Source: JAAYHV01 sp035268985 (GTDB lineage: Bacteria > Bacillota > Clostridia > Peptostreptococcales > Anaerovoracaceae). From it: a stretch of 47,137 nucleotides of DNA. Of the stretch, positions 1-7,512 are shown piece after piece. Each line of letters starts with the position of its first letter. Positions within the stretch are counted from its first letter, which is position 1. Below the pieces are notes generated by a model, which did not search any database, had not been told where the DNA came from, and saw nothing but the letters and a program-made list of their open reading frames with translations. A program made the translations under genes and the position numbers. Location of the stretch: NCBI GenBank assembly GCA_035268985.1, contig DATFJV010000134.1, positions 1 to 47,137 on the forward strand. Reading direction: 5' to 3'.

Positions 1-1017
1 TTTCATATGAACGATGAAATAAGAGCTATGAACGATGAATTATTGTCTTCTTTTATTGAACAGTTTTATTCTAAATGGGCTTTTATTCCTCCTGAAATAA
101 TTTTAGAAGATGAGTTAGAAGATGCAGAATTGCTTCAAGAGTATTTAAGTTCATATGGCAAAAAAATTAAAATTACAGTACCCAAAAAAGGTTCTAAAAA
201 ATCATTATTAGATATGGTTAAAGAGGATTCCGTGCATATAATAAAATCCTTAGATGAAAGAACAAAAACTATTGAGGACAGAAATGCAAATTTAAAAAAT
301 GCACTTTTGGATATAATAAAAAGAACTGGTAATGAGGTTGAGTTGGAACATGATGAAATAAGAGTAGAGGCTTATGACATTTCTAATACAAATGGCTTAT
401 TTTCAGTGGGTGCAATGGTTGTATACGAAGGTTTTAAACCTATAAGAAAAGATTATCGGAAATTTAAAATCAAAACAATAGAAGGCGCCAATGATTATGG
501 CAGTCTGCAAGAGATTATATATAGAAGATTTAAAAGAGCTAAGAATGGAGATCCTGGTTTTAATAAATTTCCTAATATTATATTTATTGATGGTGGAATC
601 GGCCAGGTTAATGCGGCTATTACCGTTCTAAAAGCTTTAAAATTAAATGTCCCAGTGGTAGGTCTTGCTAAGAATGATAAGCATAGGACTAGGGCAATAG
701 TATTTTCAGATGGTAGTGAATTTCCTTTAAAACAAAATGAAATATTACTTAAGTATTCCGGAAGAATACAAGAGGAGGTTCACCGTTTTGCGATTACGTA
801 TCATAAAGGCATTAGAGGTAAAAATTTAAATAAATCTGTCTTAGATGAAATTGAAGGTATTGGACCGAAAAGAAAAAATGAATTGTTAAATGAATTTAAA
901 AATGTTGAAAACATAAAAAAAGCATCTTATGAGGAATTGATTAAAGTTAATGGAATGAATTCTAAAGTTGCAGAAAGCGTATTGGAATATTTTGGCGATA
1001 AGGAAATTAAATGTTGA
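1..1017 (+). CDS. uvrC: UvrABC excinuclease subunit C, C-terminal part
   Basis: UvrC makes the two incisions around a DNA lesion in nucleotide excision repair. The reading frame is already open at base 1, so the N-terminal GIY-YIG nuclease domain lies outside the window; about 338 residues remain of a protein that is usually near 600. The visible part starts just before the UvrB-binding UVR region, then shows the RNase H-like nuclease domain with YDISN, a DYRKFKIKT segment, FIDGG and the HRFAI histidine. It ends in a helix-hairpin-helix DNA-binding region (IEGIGPKRKNELL). The acidic and histidine residues of the 5'-incision centre appear present. DUF1292 follows after 52 bases with its own ribosome site. 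Confidence 0.96.
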   Translation, partial: FHMNDEIRAMNDELLSSFIEQFYSKWAFIPPEIILEDELEDAELLQEYLSSYGKKIKITVPKKGSKKSLLDMVKEDSVHIIKSLDERTKTIEDRNANLKNALLDIIKRTGNEVELEHDEIRVEAYDISNTNGLFSVGAMVVYEGFKPIRKDYRKFKIKTIEGANDYGSLQEIIYRRFKRAKNGDPGFNKFPNIIFIDGGIGQVNAAITVLKALKLNVPVVGLAKNDKHRTRAIVFSDGSEFPLKQNEILLKYSGRIQEEVHRFAITYHKGIRGKNLNKSVLDEIEGIGPKRKNELLNEFKNVENIKKASYEELIKVNGMNSKVAESVLEYFGDKEIKC

Positions 1018-1069
1018 AATACAAGGGATAAGATGATATATTGAATATATAAATAAAGGAGGAAAAAAT

Positions 1070-1345
1070 ATGGTTGATGAAAAGAAAAATTCTGAGGTTG
1101 ATGAAGAAACTATAACTTTGCAGTTTGATGACGGTGTTGAAGAAGAATGTGAAATCATGGGAGTATTTGAAGCTGAAGGTAAAGAATACATTGCGTTAGC
1201 ACCTGACAATGGAACAGATGATGTATATATCTACGGTTATAAAGAAGTTGACGATGACTCATTTGAGATTATAGACATCGAAAATGATAGTGAATTTGAA
1301 AAAGCCGTATCTGAATTTGATGCTATTATGGCTGAAATGGAATAA
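1070..1345 (+). CDS. DUF1292 family protein
   Basis: A 91-residue, very acidic protein with the pattern of the DUF1292/YrzB family common in Bacillota: a beta-rich core beginning ITLQFDDGVEEECEI, then EYIALAP and a VYIYGYKE strand. The function of the family is not known to me. The start is supported by AAAGGAGG seven bases upstream. In many Bacillota this family lies near mutS2, alaS or yrrK; here it follows uvrC. A strong hairpin terminator ends the transcript immediately downstream. Confidence 0.85.
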   Translation: MVDEKKNSEVDEETITLQFDDGVEEECEIMGVFEAEGKEYIALAPDNGTDDVYIYGYKEVDDDSFEIIDIENDSEFEKAVSEFDAIMAEME

Positions 1346-1349
1346 ATAC

Positions 1350-1380
1350 AATAAAAAATAGCCTAAGGCTATTTTTTATT
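1350..1380. terminator. Bidirectional intrinsic terminator
   Basis: A 14-bp perfect stem with loop TAA. AATAAAAAATAGCC pairs with its complement and each arm carries an A/T run, so it can end transcription from both sides. It separates the DUF1292 gene from the convergent small membrane gene, whose stop codon lies inside it. Confidence 0.9.
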
Positions 1381-1531
1381 GTCTAAAAGATCCTATGCTT
1401 AGTAAAGCAAATAATATTGCTCCAGAAATCATAGGCAAAGTCAAACCAAGTTGAAATATGTATACTATGCAATAAATTGAAACTGCAGCGAAGAATACAC
1501 CAATTACCTTATATCGTTTACGTTTATACAT
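1376..1531 (-). CDS. Small hypothetical membrane protein (51 aa)
   Basis: An unrecognised 51-residue protein. I chose the internal ATG at 1531 rather than a longer upstream start because a clean AGGAGGT lies six bases before it and a good promoter lies upstream. It has a basic N-terminus (MYKRKRYK), then two hydrophobic segments (about residues 9-27 and 30-46), so it is probably a two-helix inner membrane protein with both ends in the cytoplasm. It is monocistronic and convergent with the DUF1292 gene. No function can be assigned. Confidence 0.7.
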   Translation of the reverse strand: MYKRKRYKVIGVFFAAVSIYCIVYIFQLGLTLPMISGAILFALLSIGSFRQ

Positions 1532-1558
1532 ACTATACCTCCTAAATGAATACAATGT

Positions 1559-1588
1559 ATTATAACACAATGATTTGTAAATATGCAA
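1559..1588 (-). promoter_or_regulatory. SigA-type promoter for the 51-aa membrane gene
   Basis: On the minus strand TTGCAT and TATAAT are separated by 18 bases. The -10 lies about 28 bases before the start codon at 1531. Confidence 0.65.
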
Positions 1589-1599
1589 GATTAAAAGAC

Positions 1600-1628
1600 T
1601 TGTAAAATAACTTGCTGTATAATATAAT
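1600..1628 (+). promoter_or_regulatory. SigA-type promoter for the FAD oxidoreductase gene
   Basis: TTGTAA and TATAAT with a 17-base spacer, 36 bases before the ATG at 1665. A second TATAAT overlaps five bases upstream, but its spacing to TTGTAA is too short. Confidence 0.6.
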
Positions 1629-1664
1629 TAATTGTCATTAAAATTATAAAGTTGGGTGGTAATA

Positions 1665-3050
1665 ATGGAAAACTATGATATTGTAATAATTGGAGCTGGT
1701 GCTGGCGGAGTATTCATGTCCTATGAATTCACAAAATTAGGCATAGATGCTAGCATACTTATGATTGATAAAGGTGCTAAATTGGAAGAAAGAATATGTC
1801 CAATTAAAGCAGGTAAAGTTGAGAACTGTATAAAATGCAATCCTTGTCATATAATGAATGGGTATGGTGGAGCAGGAACTTTATCTGATGGCAAATACAA
1901 TATAACTACTAAATTTGGTGGAGATTTGCATCAATTTATAGGGACAAAAGAAGCTATGAATTTAATGGAATATGTTGATAGTGTGTTGTGCACAATGGGA
2001 GGCGCGGATGCCAAACTTTATTCCACAGGAGATTCAGAACTTAGTACTAAAGCTTTGCAAAACAATCTTTATCTTATGGATGCAAAAGTTAGGCATTTAG
2101 GTACTGATAGAAATGTTGAAATATTAAGAAAGATGTATGATTATGCTGAAGAAAAAGTTGATATAAAGTTTAGAACTTCTGTTGAAGATGTAAAAAAAAT
2201 TGGGGAAGATTTCTTTGTAACTACAGACAAGGGCGATGAAATAAAGTGTAAGAAAGTAATAATGGCAACAGGTCGCTCTGGTTCTAAGTGGATATCTAAA
2301 ATTTGTGATGAACTTAATATAGATCAGCGTAAAAATAGAGTGGATATTGGTGTGAGAGTGGAATTACCTGCGGAAATATTTAAGCACATAACTGATGACG
2401 TATATGAAAGTAAAATAGTATATAAAACTGAAAAATATAATGATATGGTAAGAACTTTTTGTATGAATCCTTATGGAGAGGTTGTGTCTGAAAACACTAA
2501 TGGAATAATTACTGTTAATGGTCACAGTTATTCTAATCCCAAATTACATACTGAAAATACTAACTTTGCATTGCTTGTGTCAAATAAATTCACAAAACCT
2601 TTTAAGGATAGTAATGAATATGGAGAATCTATAGCTAGGCTTTCAAATATGCTTGGAGGAGGAGTATTGCTTCAAAGGTTTGGGGACTTGATAAAAGGAA
2701 GAAGAAGCAGTACAAGAAGAATGGAAAAATGCTTTACAAGTCCTACATTAAAAGCAACTCCAGGGGATTTGAGCTTAGTAATACCTAAAAGACAACTGGA
2801 TGATATTATAGAAATGATATATGCTTTAGATAAAATTGCACCAGGAATAGCAAATGAAGATACTTTATTATATGGGGTTGAAGTTAAATTCTACAACTCA
2901 AAAGTTGATGTTGATAAAAACCTAGAAACAAAGGTGGATGGTCTTTATGCTATAGGAGATGGTTCGGGAGTTACGCATTCGTTATCTCAAGCATCGGCAA
3001 GTGGTATATATGTGGCAAGAATAATTACCGAAGAGTATTTGGCAAAATAA
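1665..3050 (+). CDS. FAD-dependent oxidoreductase (COG2509-like)
   Basis: A 461-residue flavoprotein. The N-terminus has the dinucleotide-binding fold (YDIVIIGAGAGG, residues about 4-14). A cysteine pair region (CPIKAGKVENCIKCNPC) and the MNGYGGAGTLSDGKYN segment follow, which are hallmarks of the uncharacterised FAD-dependent dehydrogenase family found in clostridia. The C-terminus has the second FAD contact, DGLYAIGDGSGVTHSLSQA. The substrate is unknown. I start at ATG 1665 (after GGGTGG) instead of the in-frame GTG nine bases earlier. The gene has its own promoter and is followed by a tRNA, so it is probably a single transcription unit. Confidence 0.85.
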   Translation: MENYDIVIIGAGAGGVFMSYEFTKLGIDASILMIDKGAKLEERICPIKAGKVENCIKCNPCHIMNGYGGAGTLSDGKYNITTKFGGDLHQFIGTKEAMNLMEYVDSVLCTMGGADAKLYSTGDSELSTKALQNNLYLMDAKVRHLGTDRNVEILRKMYDYAEEKVDIKFRTSVEDVKKIGEDFFVTTDKGDEIKCKKVIMATGRSGSKWISKICDELNIDQRKNRVDIGVRVELPAEIFKHITDDVYESKIVYKTEKYNDMVRTFCMNPYGEVVSENTNGIITVNGHSYSNPKLHTENTNFALLVSNKFTKPFKDSNEYGESIARLSNMLGGGVLLQRFGDLIKGRRSSTRRMEKCFTSPTLKATPGDLSLVIPKRQLDDIIEMIYALDKIAPGIANEDTLLYGVEVKFYNSKVDVDKNLETKVDGLYAIGDGSGVTHSLSQASASGIYVARIITEEYLAK

Positions 3051-3078
3051 ATAATGAGCTTAATGAAAGTTTAGCTTT

Positions 3079-3163
3079 GCGGATATGGCGGAATTGGAAT
3101 ACGCGCACGGTTCAGGTCCGTGTGATTAATGATTATGGGGTTTGAATCCCTTTATCCGCACCA
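3079..3163 (+). tRNA. tRNA-Leu (anticodon CAG)
   Basis: An 85-base class II tRNA including encoded CCA. The acceptor stem GCGGATA/TATCCGC is perfect, and the anticodon stem CACGG/CCGTG holds loop TTCAGGT with CAG at 3113-3115, reading the rare codon CTG. The D loop has the conserved GG. Two oddities: the T loop reads TTTGAAT instead of TTCGAAT, so base 56 is T not C, and the long variable arm (about 3123-3135) can form only a short A/T stem. It is followed directly by a terminator. Confidence 0.92.
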
Positions 3164-3185
3164 AACACCCGTTAGGGTGTTTTTT
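3163..3185 (+). terminator. Intrinsic terminator after tRNA-Leu
   Basis: AAACACCC, loop GTTA, GGGTGTTT, then a T run. It begins at the last base of the tRNA CCA end. Confidence 0.9.
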
Positions 3186-3246
3186 GTTTAGCAAATCAAA
3201 TTAGTGGTAAATATAATTAAAGTGTATAAGAGTTAGGAGGTAAATC

Positions 3247-4326
3247 ATGGGAGCATATAAGATTGTAATAGGAATAGTATTGCTAGTTTTAATAATAACT
3301 GTAGTAGTTGTGAATAATCGTAAAAATGATGTCATTACTCGCAGAAGTGAAGATATTGAAAGGACCGAAAGTATGAAGGATATATATTTGGCTGGAGGAT
3401 GTTTTTGGGGAATTGAAGAATACATGGATAGAATAGATGGAGTTATATTAACTGAAAGTGGCTATGCCAATGGCAATACAGAGAATCCTACTTATGAGGA
3501 AGTTTGCTCTGGGGTTACTAATCATGTAGAAACTGTTCATGTAATATATGATGAACAAACGATATCCCTTGAGGAAATACTAGAGTATTATTATAAAGTT
3601 GTTAATCCAATATCAGTAAATAGACAAGGGAATGATGTTGGTAGTCAGTATAGAACAGGTATTTACTATATTGAAGAGAGTAATCTTCATATAATAGAAA
3701 GTAGTTTAAGGAATCTTCAAAAGCAGTATGATTTAAAATTGGCTATAGAACTAGAATCTCTTGATAGTTTTTATAGAGCAGAAGAATATCATCAAGATTA
3801 TCTTAAAAAAAATCCTAACGGGTATTGCCATATTGACTTAGGAAAAGCAAATAAAGAAATCCCCTTTTTAAAAGAAGAGAACGTTGTAATTGATCAAAGT
3901 ATTTATACTGTACCAAGTGATGAAGAAATAAAAAATATGTTAACAGATTCACAATATAAAGTGGCAATAGAAAATGGTACAGAAAGGGCTTTTGAAAATG
4001 AGTATTATGACAATAATGATCAAGGCATATATGTTGATATTGTAACTAAAGTCCCTCTGTTTTCGTCTAAAGATAAGTATGATTCGGGAACAGGTTGGCC
4101 TAGTTTTACAAAGCCCATAGCACCTAAAGTAATAAAACATATTGACAGTGATTTTGATTCTAGGACAGAGGTTAGAAGCAACTTAGGTGACATACATTTG
4201 GGACATGTATTTGAAGATGGACCAAAGGAAAAAGGTGGTTTAAGGTATTGTATGAATAGCAATTCTTTATTGTTCATTCCGCTTTATGATATGAAAGAAA
4301 AGGGATATCGTTATTTATTAAACTAA
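3247..4326 (+). CDS. msrAB: Membrane-anchored methionine sulfoxide reductase MsrA-MsrB fusion
   Basis: Repairs oxidised methionine: MsrA reduces the S and MsrB the R sulfoxide. The 359-residue protein has an N-terminal hydrophobic anchor (residues about 5-22), an MsrA domain with the catalytic GCFWG motif (Cys52), and an MsrB domain with the catalytic RYCMN motif (Cys335) and HLGHVFEDGP. The site usually holding the MsrB resolving cysteine is threonine (SGTGWPSF, Thr282), and the zinc CxxC pairs are missing, so recycling must use another route. The start at 3247 follows TTAGGAGG. An internal ATG at 3373 with AAAGGA eight bases ahead would give a soluble form beginning MKDIYLAGG. No promoter is obvious. 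Confidence 0.93.
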   Translation: MGAYKIVIGIVLLVLIITVVVVNNRKNDVITRRSEDIERTESMKDIYLAGGCFWGIEEYMDRIDGVILTESGYANGNTENPTYEEVCSGVTNHVETVHVIYDEQTISLEEILEYYYKVVNPISVNRQGNDVGSQYRTGIYYIEESNLHIIESSLRNLQKQYDLKLAIELESLDSFYRAEEYHQDYLKKNPNGYCHIDLGKANKEIPFLKEENVVIDQSIYTVPSDEEIKNMLTDSQYKVAIENGTERAFENEYYDNNDQGIYVDIVTKVPLFSSKDKYDSGTGWPSFTKPIAPKVIKHIDSDFDSRTEVRSNLGDIHLGHVFEDGPKEKGGLRYCMNSNSLLFIPLYDMKEKGYRYLLN

Positions 4327-4337
4327 TAGCGCATTAA

Positions 4338-4366
4338 TTGACAAAGGCTAACCCTAGTGATAAAAT
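4338..4366 (+). promoter_or_regulatory. Strong SigA-type promoter upstream of murI
   Basis: TTGACA, 17 bases, TAAAAT. The predicted start near 4373 falls inside the following hairpin. A second possible signal is the extended -10 TGATATAAT at 4404-4412, with no good -35. Confidence 0.6.
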
Positions 4367-4368
4367 AA

Positions 4369-4404
4369 ATGCGCAAGTAATTGAAACTTGCGCATATTTT
4401 TTTT
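4369..4404 (+). terminator. Intrinsic terminator-like hairpin between msrAB and murI
   Basis: ATGCGCAAGT pairs with ACTTGCGCAT around a seven-base loop, followed by nine T/A-rich bases with eight T. It is well placed to end the msrAB transcript. It also sits at the predicted start site of the upstream promoter. Confidence 0.85.
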
Positions 4405-4430
4405 GATATAATGGTATAGGAAGGCGTATT

Positions 4431-5237
4431 ATGGATAATAGACCTATAGGATTTTTCGATTCAGGGTTAGGAGGCTTAACTTGCATACCTTTTTTGCATC
4501 GTGAATTGCCACAGGAAAAAATAGTGTATTATGGTGATACTGCAAGAACTCCATATGGATCTAAATCAATTGATAATATTAAAAGATTTTCAACTCAAAT
4601 TGTGGAGTATTTAATGAGTCATGATGTTAAACTAATTGTGATTGCTTGTAACACTGTAAGTGCCACTTGTTTGGATTCTTTGAGAAAAAGCTTCCCTGAA
4701 GTACCAATAGTAGGAATAATCAATCCAATGGCTGAGTTTATATCTAAAGAGTGTGTTAAAGGAGATAACTATGGAGTTATCGGTACAAAAGTAACAATAA
4801 AAAGTGGTGTTTATGAGGAAAAAGTAAAGGGCTTTAATGATGGTATTAATATTAAATCTTTATCATGTCCAGCACTTGTTCCATTAATAGAAGAAGGAAT
4901 AATCAAAAATAAAATAATGGATCTTACTATAAAGTATTATTTAGATGATTTTATTAAACAAAATCATATAAATAAGCTTGTTTTAGGATGTACCCATTAC
5001 CCTATTATTGAAGAAAATTTATCAGTGATTTATCCTGATTTAAAACTTTTAAATCCTTCCGAGGAAGTAATAAAAAGGGTTAAGGATATTTTGGTTAAGG
5101 AGAACATGATTGCAGATGAGAATGACAAAGAGAATATTTGCTACGCAAGTGACCTTTCAGAAAATTTCTTAAATATGATTAACCTATTTTTTGATAAAGA
5201 TAAGGTGGATACAAATATCATGAAATTTGATGACTAA
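4431..5237 (+). CDS. murI: Glutamate racemase
   Basis: Interconverts L- and D-glutamate to supply D-glutamate for peptidoglycan stem peptides in the cytoplasm. The 268 residues match the family length. Seen motifs are GFFDSGLGGLT at the N-terminus, YYGDTARTPYG, and the two catalytic cysteines in IACNTVSA (Cys73) and LGCTHYP (Cys187). The start follows AGGAAGG six bases upstream. It is read in the same direction as pta, 48 bases downstream, and may be cotranscribed with it. Confidence 0.96.
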   Translation: MDNRPIGFFDSGLGGLTCIPFLHRELPQEKIVYYGDTARTPYGSKSIDNIKRFSTQIVEYLMSHDVKLIVIACNTVSATCLDSLRKSFPEVPIVGIINPMAEFISKECVKGDNYGVIGTKVTIKSGVYEEKVKGFNDGINIKSLSCPALVPLIEEGIIKNKIMDLTIKYYLDDFIKQNHINKLVLGCTHYPIIEENLSVIYPDLKLLNPSEEVIKRVKDILVKENMIADENDKENICYASDLSENFLNMINLFFDKDKVDTNIMKFDD

Positions 5238-5285
5238 TTTTATAATAACTCTTTGGAGTAAAAAGATTTATGGAGGATATTAATA

Positions 5286-6260
5286 ATGTTAACGCAATTT
5301 ATCGAAAAGCTAAAAAAAGAAAATAAGAGGATCGTTTTTACTGAAGGACATGATCCGAGAATTCTTAAAGCAACTGAAAAGCTAGTTAAAGAAGGTGTAA
5401 TTGAACCTATTCTAGTAGGAAATACTGTAGAAATAGAAAAAGTTGCTAAGGAAAATGGAATAAATATCAAAGGAGCAAAGCTTATTGATTCAACCACTTA
5501 TCCAAAAATGGATGAAATGGTTGAGGAAATGGTATTATTAAGAAAAGGCAAGATGACTTATGACGAATGTGCAACGGCTCTTAAGAAGGGCAACTATTTT
5601 GGCACAATGCTAGTTAAAATGGGCGAAGCAGATGGACTTTTGGGAGGTGCTACATATTCTACCGCAGACACTGTCAGACCTGCGCTTCAATTAGTTAAAA
5701 CAAAACCTGGAAATAAGTTAGTATCTTCTTGTTTTATATTAAATAAAAAGAAGACAGATGGTTCTTTTGAAAGATATGCTATGGGTGATTGTGCAATTAA
5801 CATTGATCCTGCAGAAGACGACTTAGTGGAAATTGCAATTGAAACTGCAAAAACTGCAAAGGTATTTGAGATGGATCCCAAAGTAGCAATGCTATCTTAC
5901 TCAACATTAGGATCAGGTAAAGGAGATTCAGTTGACAAGATGAGGAATGCTACAGCAAAAGCAAAAGAAGTAGCTATAGATATAGATATAGATGGTGAAT
6001 TACAATTTGATGCAGCTTTTTCACCAGTAGTTGCAAAAACAAAATGCAAAGATTCAAAGGTTGCGGGTAAAGCTAATACATTTATTTTCCCAGACATAAA
6101 TGCTGGTAATATAGGATATAAAATTGCCCAAAGGTTAGGTGGATTTGAAGCCATAGGCCCAGTTCTACAAGGATTAAATGCTCCTATTAATGATTTATCA
6201 AGGGGATGTAATGCTGAAGAAGTATATAAAATGGCAATAGTAACTGCGGCAATGGCATAA
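5286..6260 (+). CDS. pta: Phosphate acetyltransferase
   Basis: Interconverts acetyl-CoA plus phosphate and acetyl phosphate plus CoA, a key step of acetate formation in anaerobes. The 324-residue protein is the short, single-domain form. Recognisable parts are TEGHDPRILKA at the N-terminus, GGATYSTADTVRPALQ near residue 120, and the C-terminal PDINAGNIGYKIAQRLGG, GPVLQGLNAPINDLSRG. TGGAGG lies eight bases before the ATG. The usual partner ackA is not next to it; a terminator and an intron remnant follow. A phosphate butyryltransferase is less likely given the motifs. Confidence 0.95.
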   Translation: MLTQFIEKLKKENKRIVFTEGHDPRILKATEKLVKEGVIEPILVGNTVEIEKVAKENGINIKGAKLIDSTTYPKMDEMVEEMVLLRKGKMTYDECATALKKGNYFGTMLVKMGEADGLLGGATYSTADTVRPALQLVKTKPGNKLVSSCFILNKKKTDGSFERYAMGDCAINIDPAEDDLVEIAIETAKTAKVFEMDPKVAMLSYSTLGSGKGDSVDKMRNATAKAKEVAIDIDIDGELQFDAAFSPVVAKTKCKDSKVAGKANTFIFPDINAGNIGYKIAQRLGGFEAIGPVLQGLNAPINDLSRGCNAEEVYKMAIVTAAMA

Positions 6261-6266
6261 AAATAA

Positions 6267-6296
6267 GGGACAGCTCAATGAGCTGTCCCAGTTTTT
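6267..6296 (+). terminator. Intrinsic terminator after pta
   Basis: GGGACAGCTC, loop AAT, GAGCTGTCCC, a perfect 10-bp stem, then AGTTTTT. Confidence 0.93.
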
Positions 6297-6320
6297 ATGT
6301 ACGATGGGCATGTCATCAAT

Positions 6321-6756
6321 AAAGAAAACTGGCCAAATTCAAAAGTGAAAGTACAAAAACCAACCGGTGCTAAGAGTGGAAATACCAAATTCGAAAGGGT
6401 TAGTAGGAAAGCGCGGAATTCCAACGGTAATGGATATAATCATCGAACAGGCAATAGCCAGGTGATAACACCTATAGTATAACCGCAATTTAGTAAATAT
6501 AGCTATGGTCTTAGACCCGAGAGAAGAGCTAAAAAAGCAATAACTAAATTGCTAGAGTATTTCAACTAAGGTTATACATACGTAAATGACTCCGATATAG
6601 AATCCTTAATAGCCAAATGCTTAAAGGCGGGAGTAATGGTAAAGGGGAAATACGAAGATACGCATTAGGAACACCACAAGGTGAAAATTTATCTCCAATA
6701 CTAAGCAACATAATGTAGGCGGTATGAGAGAGGCTACTTGTTAGCCCCTACTCGAT
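6321..6756 (+). mobile_element. Decayed group II intron remnant
   Basis: This 480-base stretch between pta and deoC holds no intact gene. It contains scrambled pieces of an LtrA-type reverse transcriptase (see the pseudogene entry). At 6720-6756 lies what looks like a shortened domain V/VI end: GGCGGTATGAGAG, a hairpin GGCTA-CTTGT-TAGCC, then CTACTCGAT. An unpaired A seven bases before a terminal AT fits the branch point and 3' boundary of a bacterial group II intron. The 5' ribozyme domains are not recognisable. The element is dead and overlaps the 3' end of deoC, read on the other strand. Confidence 0.75.
6376..6716 (+). pseudogene. Group II intron reverse transcriptase (LtrA) fragment
   Basis: Read in shifting frames the sequence gives typical LtrA pieces. 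Bases 6376-6459 encode VEIPNSKG...GIPTVMDIIIEQAIA. After a one-base loss the frame from 6462 gives VITPIV, stop, PQFSKYSYGLRPERRAKKA, LLEYFN, stop, GYTYVND. An internal deletion of roughly 30 codons joins this to LKAGVMVKGKYEDT, and after another frameshift GTPQGENLSPILSNIM and a stop. The YADD catalytic box, maturase and DNA-binding parts are absent. With at least two frameshifts and two internal stops it cannot be functional. Confidence 0.85.
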
Positions 6757-7409
6757 TTTGCTTCATCGAGTATCTTAATACCTGCACTTGCGCCTATTCT
6801 ATCAGCGCCTACTTTTATCATTTCCATTGTTTTTTCATAATCCCTAATGCCACCGGAAGCTTTAACCAAAAGTCTTTCGCCCACAGTTTTTTTCATTAGC
6901 TTAACGTCTTCTATAGTGGCACCTGCTGTGCTAAAGCCCGTTGAAGTTTTCACAAATCCAGCTCCGGCCTTTTCTGAAATTTGGCAAGCTTTAACCTTTT
7001 CTTCATCAGTTAGAAGGCATGTTTCTATTATGACTTTAACAATAGCATTGTAGTCTTTTGCAACACTAGTTATTGCAAAAATATCCTTTTCAACGTTTTC
7101 ATAATCCTTATCTTTTAGAGCTCCAATATTTATTACCATGTCTATCTCTCTTGCACCATCTCTAAGTGCAGTTATTGTTTCGTAAGTTTTCGCAGCTATA
7201 GTCATTGCTCCCAATGGAAAACCTACGACAGCAGCAATTTTAATATTTGTATCTTTTAATAACTCATTAGCTTTAGCAACTCTATACGAGTTTACGCATA
7301 CAGAATAGAAATCATATTTTATAGCATCTTTGCATAGCTTTGCAATATCATTTTCAGTCGCTTCGGGTTTCAAAAGAGTATGATCAAAGTATTTATTTAA
7401 TGGTTTCAT
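6741..7409 (-). CDS. deoC: Deoxyribose-phosphate aldolase
   Basis: Cleaves 2-deoxyribose 5-phosphate to glyceraldehyde 3-phosphate and acetaldehyde in deoxynucleoside catabolism. The 222-residue protein has the class I aldolase motifs: DHTLLKPEA at the start, DMVINIGALK, VKVIIETCLL with the Schiff-base lysine, FVKTSTGFS and VKASGGIRD. AGGAGG lies six bases before the ATG. The last residues (SSRG) and the stop codon are written in the 3' end of the antisense group II intron remnant, so the natural C-terminus has been replaced. No other nucleoside genes are adjacent. Confidence 0.95.
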   Translation of the reverse strand: MKPLNKYFDHTLLKPEATENDIAKLCKDAIKYDFYSVCVNSYRVAKANELLKDTNIKIAAVVGFPLGAMTIAAKTYETITALRDGAREIDMVINIGALKDKDYENVEKDIFAITSVAKDYNAIVKVIIETCLLTDEEKVKACQISEKAGAGFVKTSTGFSTAGATIEDVKLMKKTVGERLLVKASGGIRDYEKTMEMIKVGADRIGASAGIKILDEAKSSRG

Positions 7410-7446
7410 AACATGCCTCCTGGGTATATATTAATTAATTGAACAC

Positions 7447-7474
7447 ATTATATCATAATGAAAAAACTTTACAA
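7447..7474 (-). promoter_or_regulatory. SigA-type promoter for deoC
   Basis: On the minus strand TTGTAA, 16 bases, TATAAT, about 38 bases from the start codon. Its -35 overlaps the -35 of the divergent promoter. Confidence 0.65.
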
Positions 7475-7496
7475 GTTTGAGTATCTACATTATAAT
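7468..7496 (+). promoter_or_regulatory. SigA-type promoter for the 7513 membrane gene operon
   Basis: TTTACA, 17 bases, TATAAT, with the -10 17 bases before the ATG at 7513. Its -35 (7468-7473) and the deoC -35 (7469-7474) share five bases. Confidence 0.7.
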
Positions 7497-7512
7497 ACAC
7501 AAGGGGGTAGAG

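Noticed and set aside
886..1209. Minus-strand 107-aa frame across the uvrC end and the DUF1292 start
   Set aside because: It is antisense to two clear genes, is low in complexity, and has no ribosome site.
3373..3420. Selenocysteine MsrA, as found in some clostridia
   Set aside because: The catalytic codon is TGT in GCFWG, not TGA.
6297..6482. Plus-strand 61-aa frame after pta
   Set aside because: It reads the intron reverse transcriptase remnant in the wrong frame; the true-frame pieces match LtrA.
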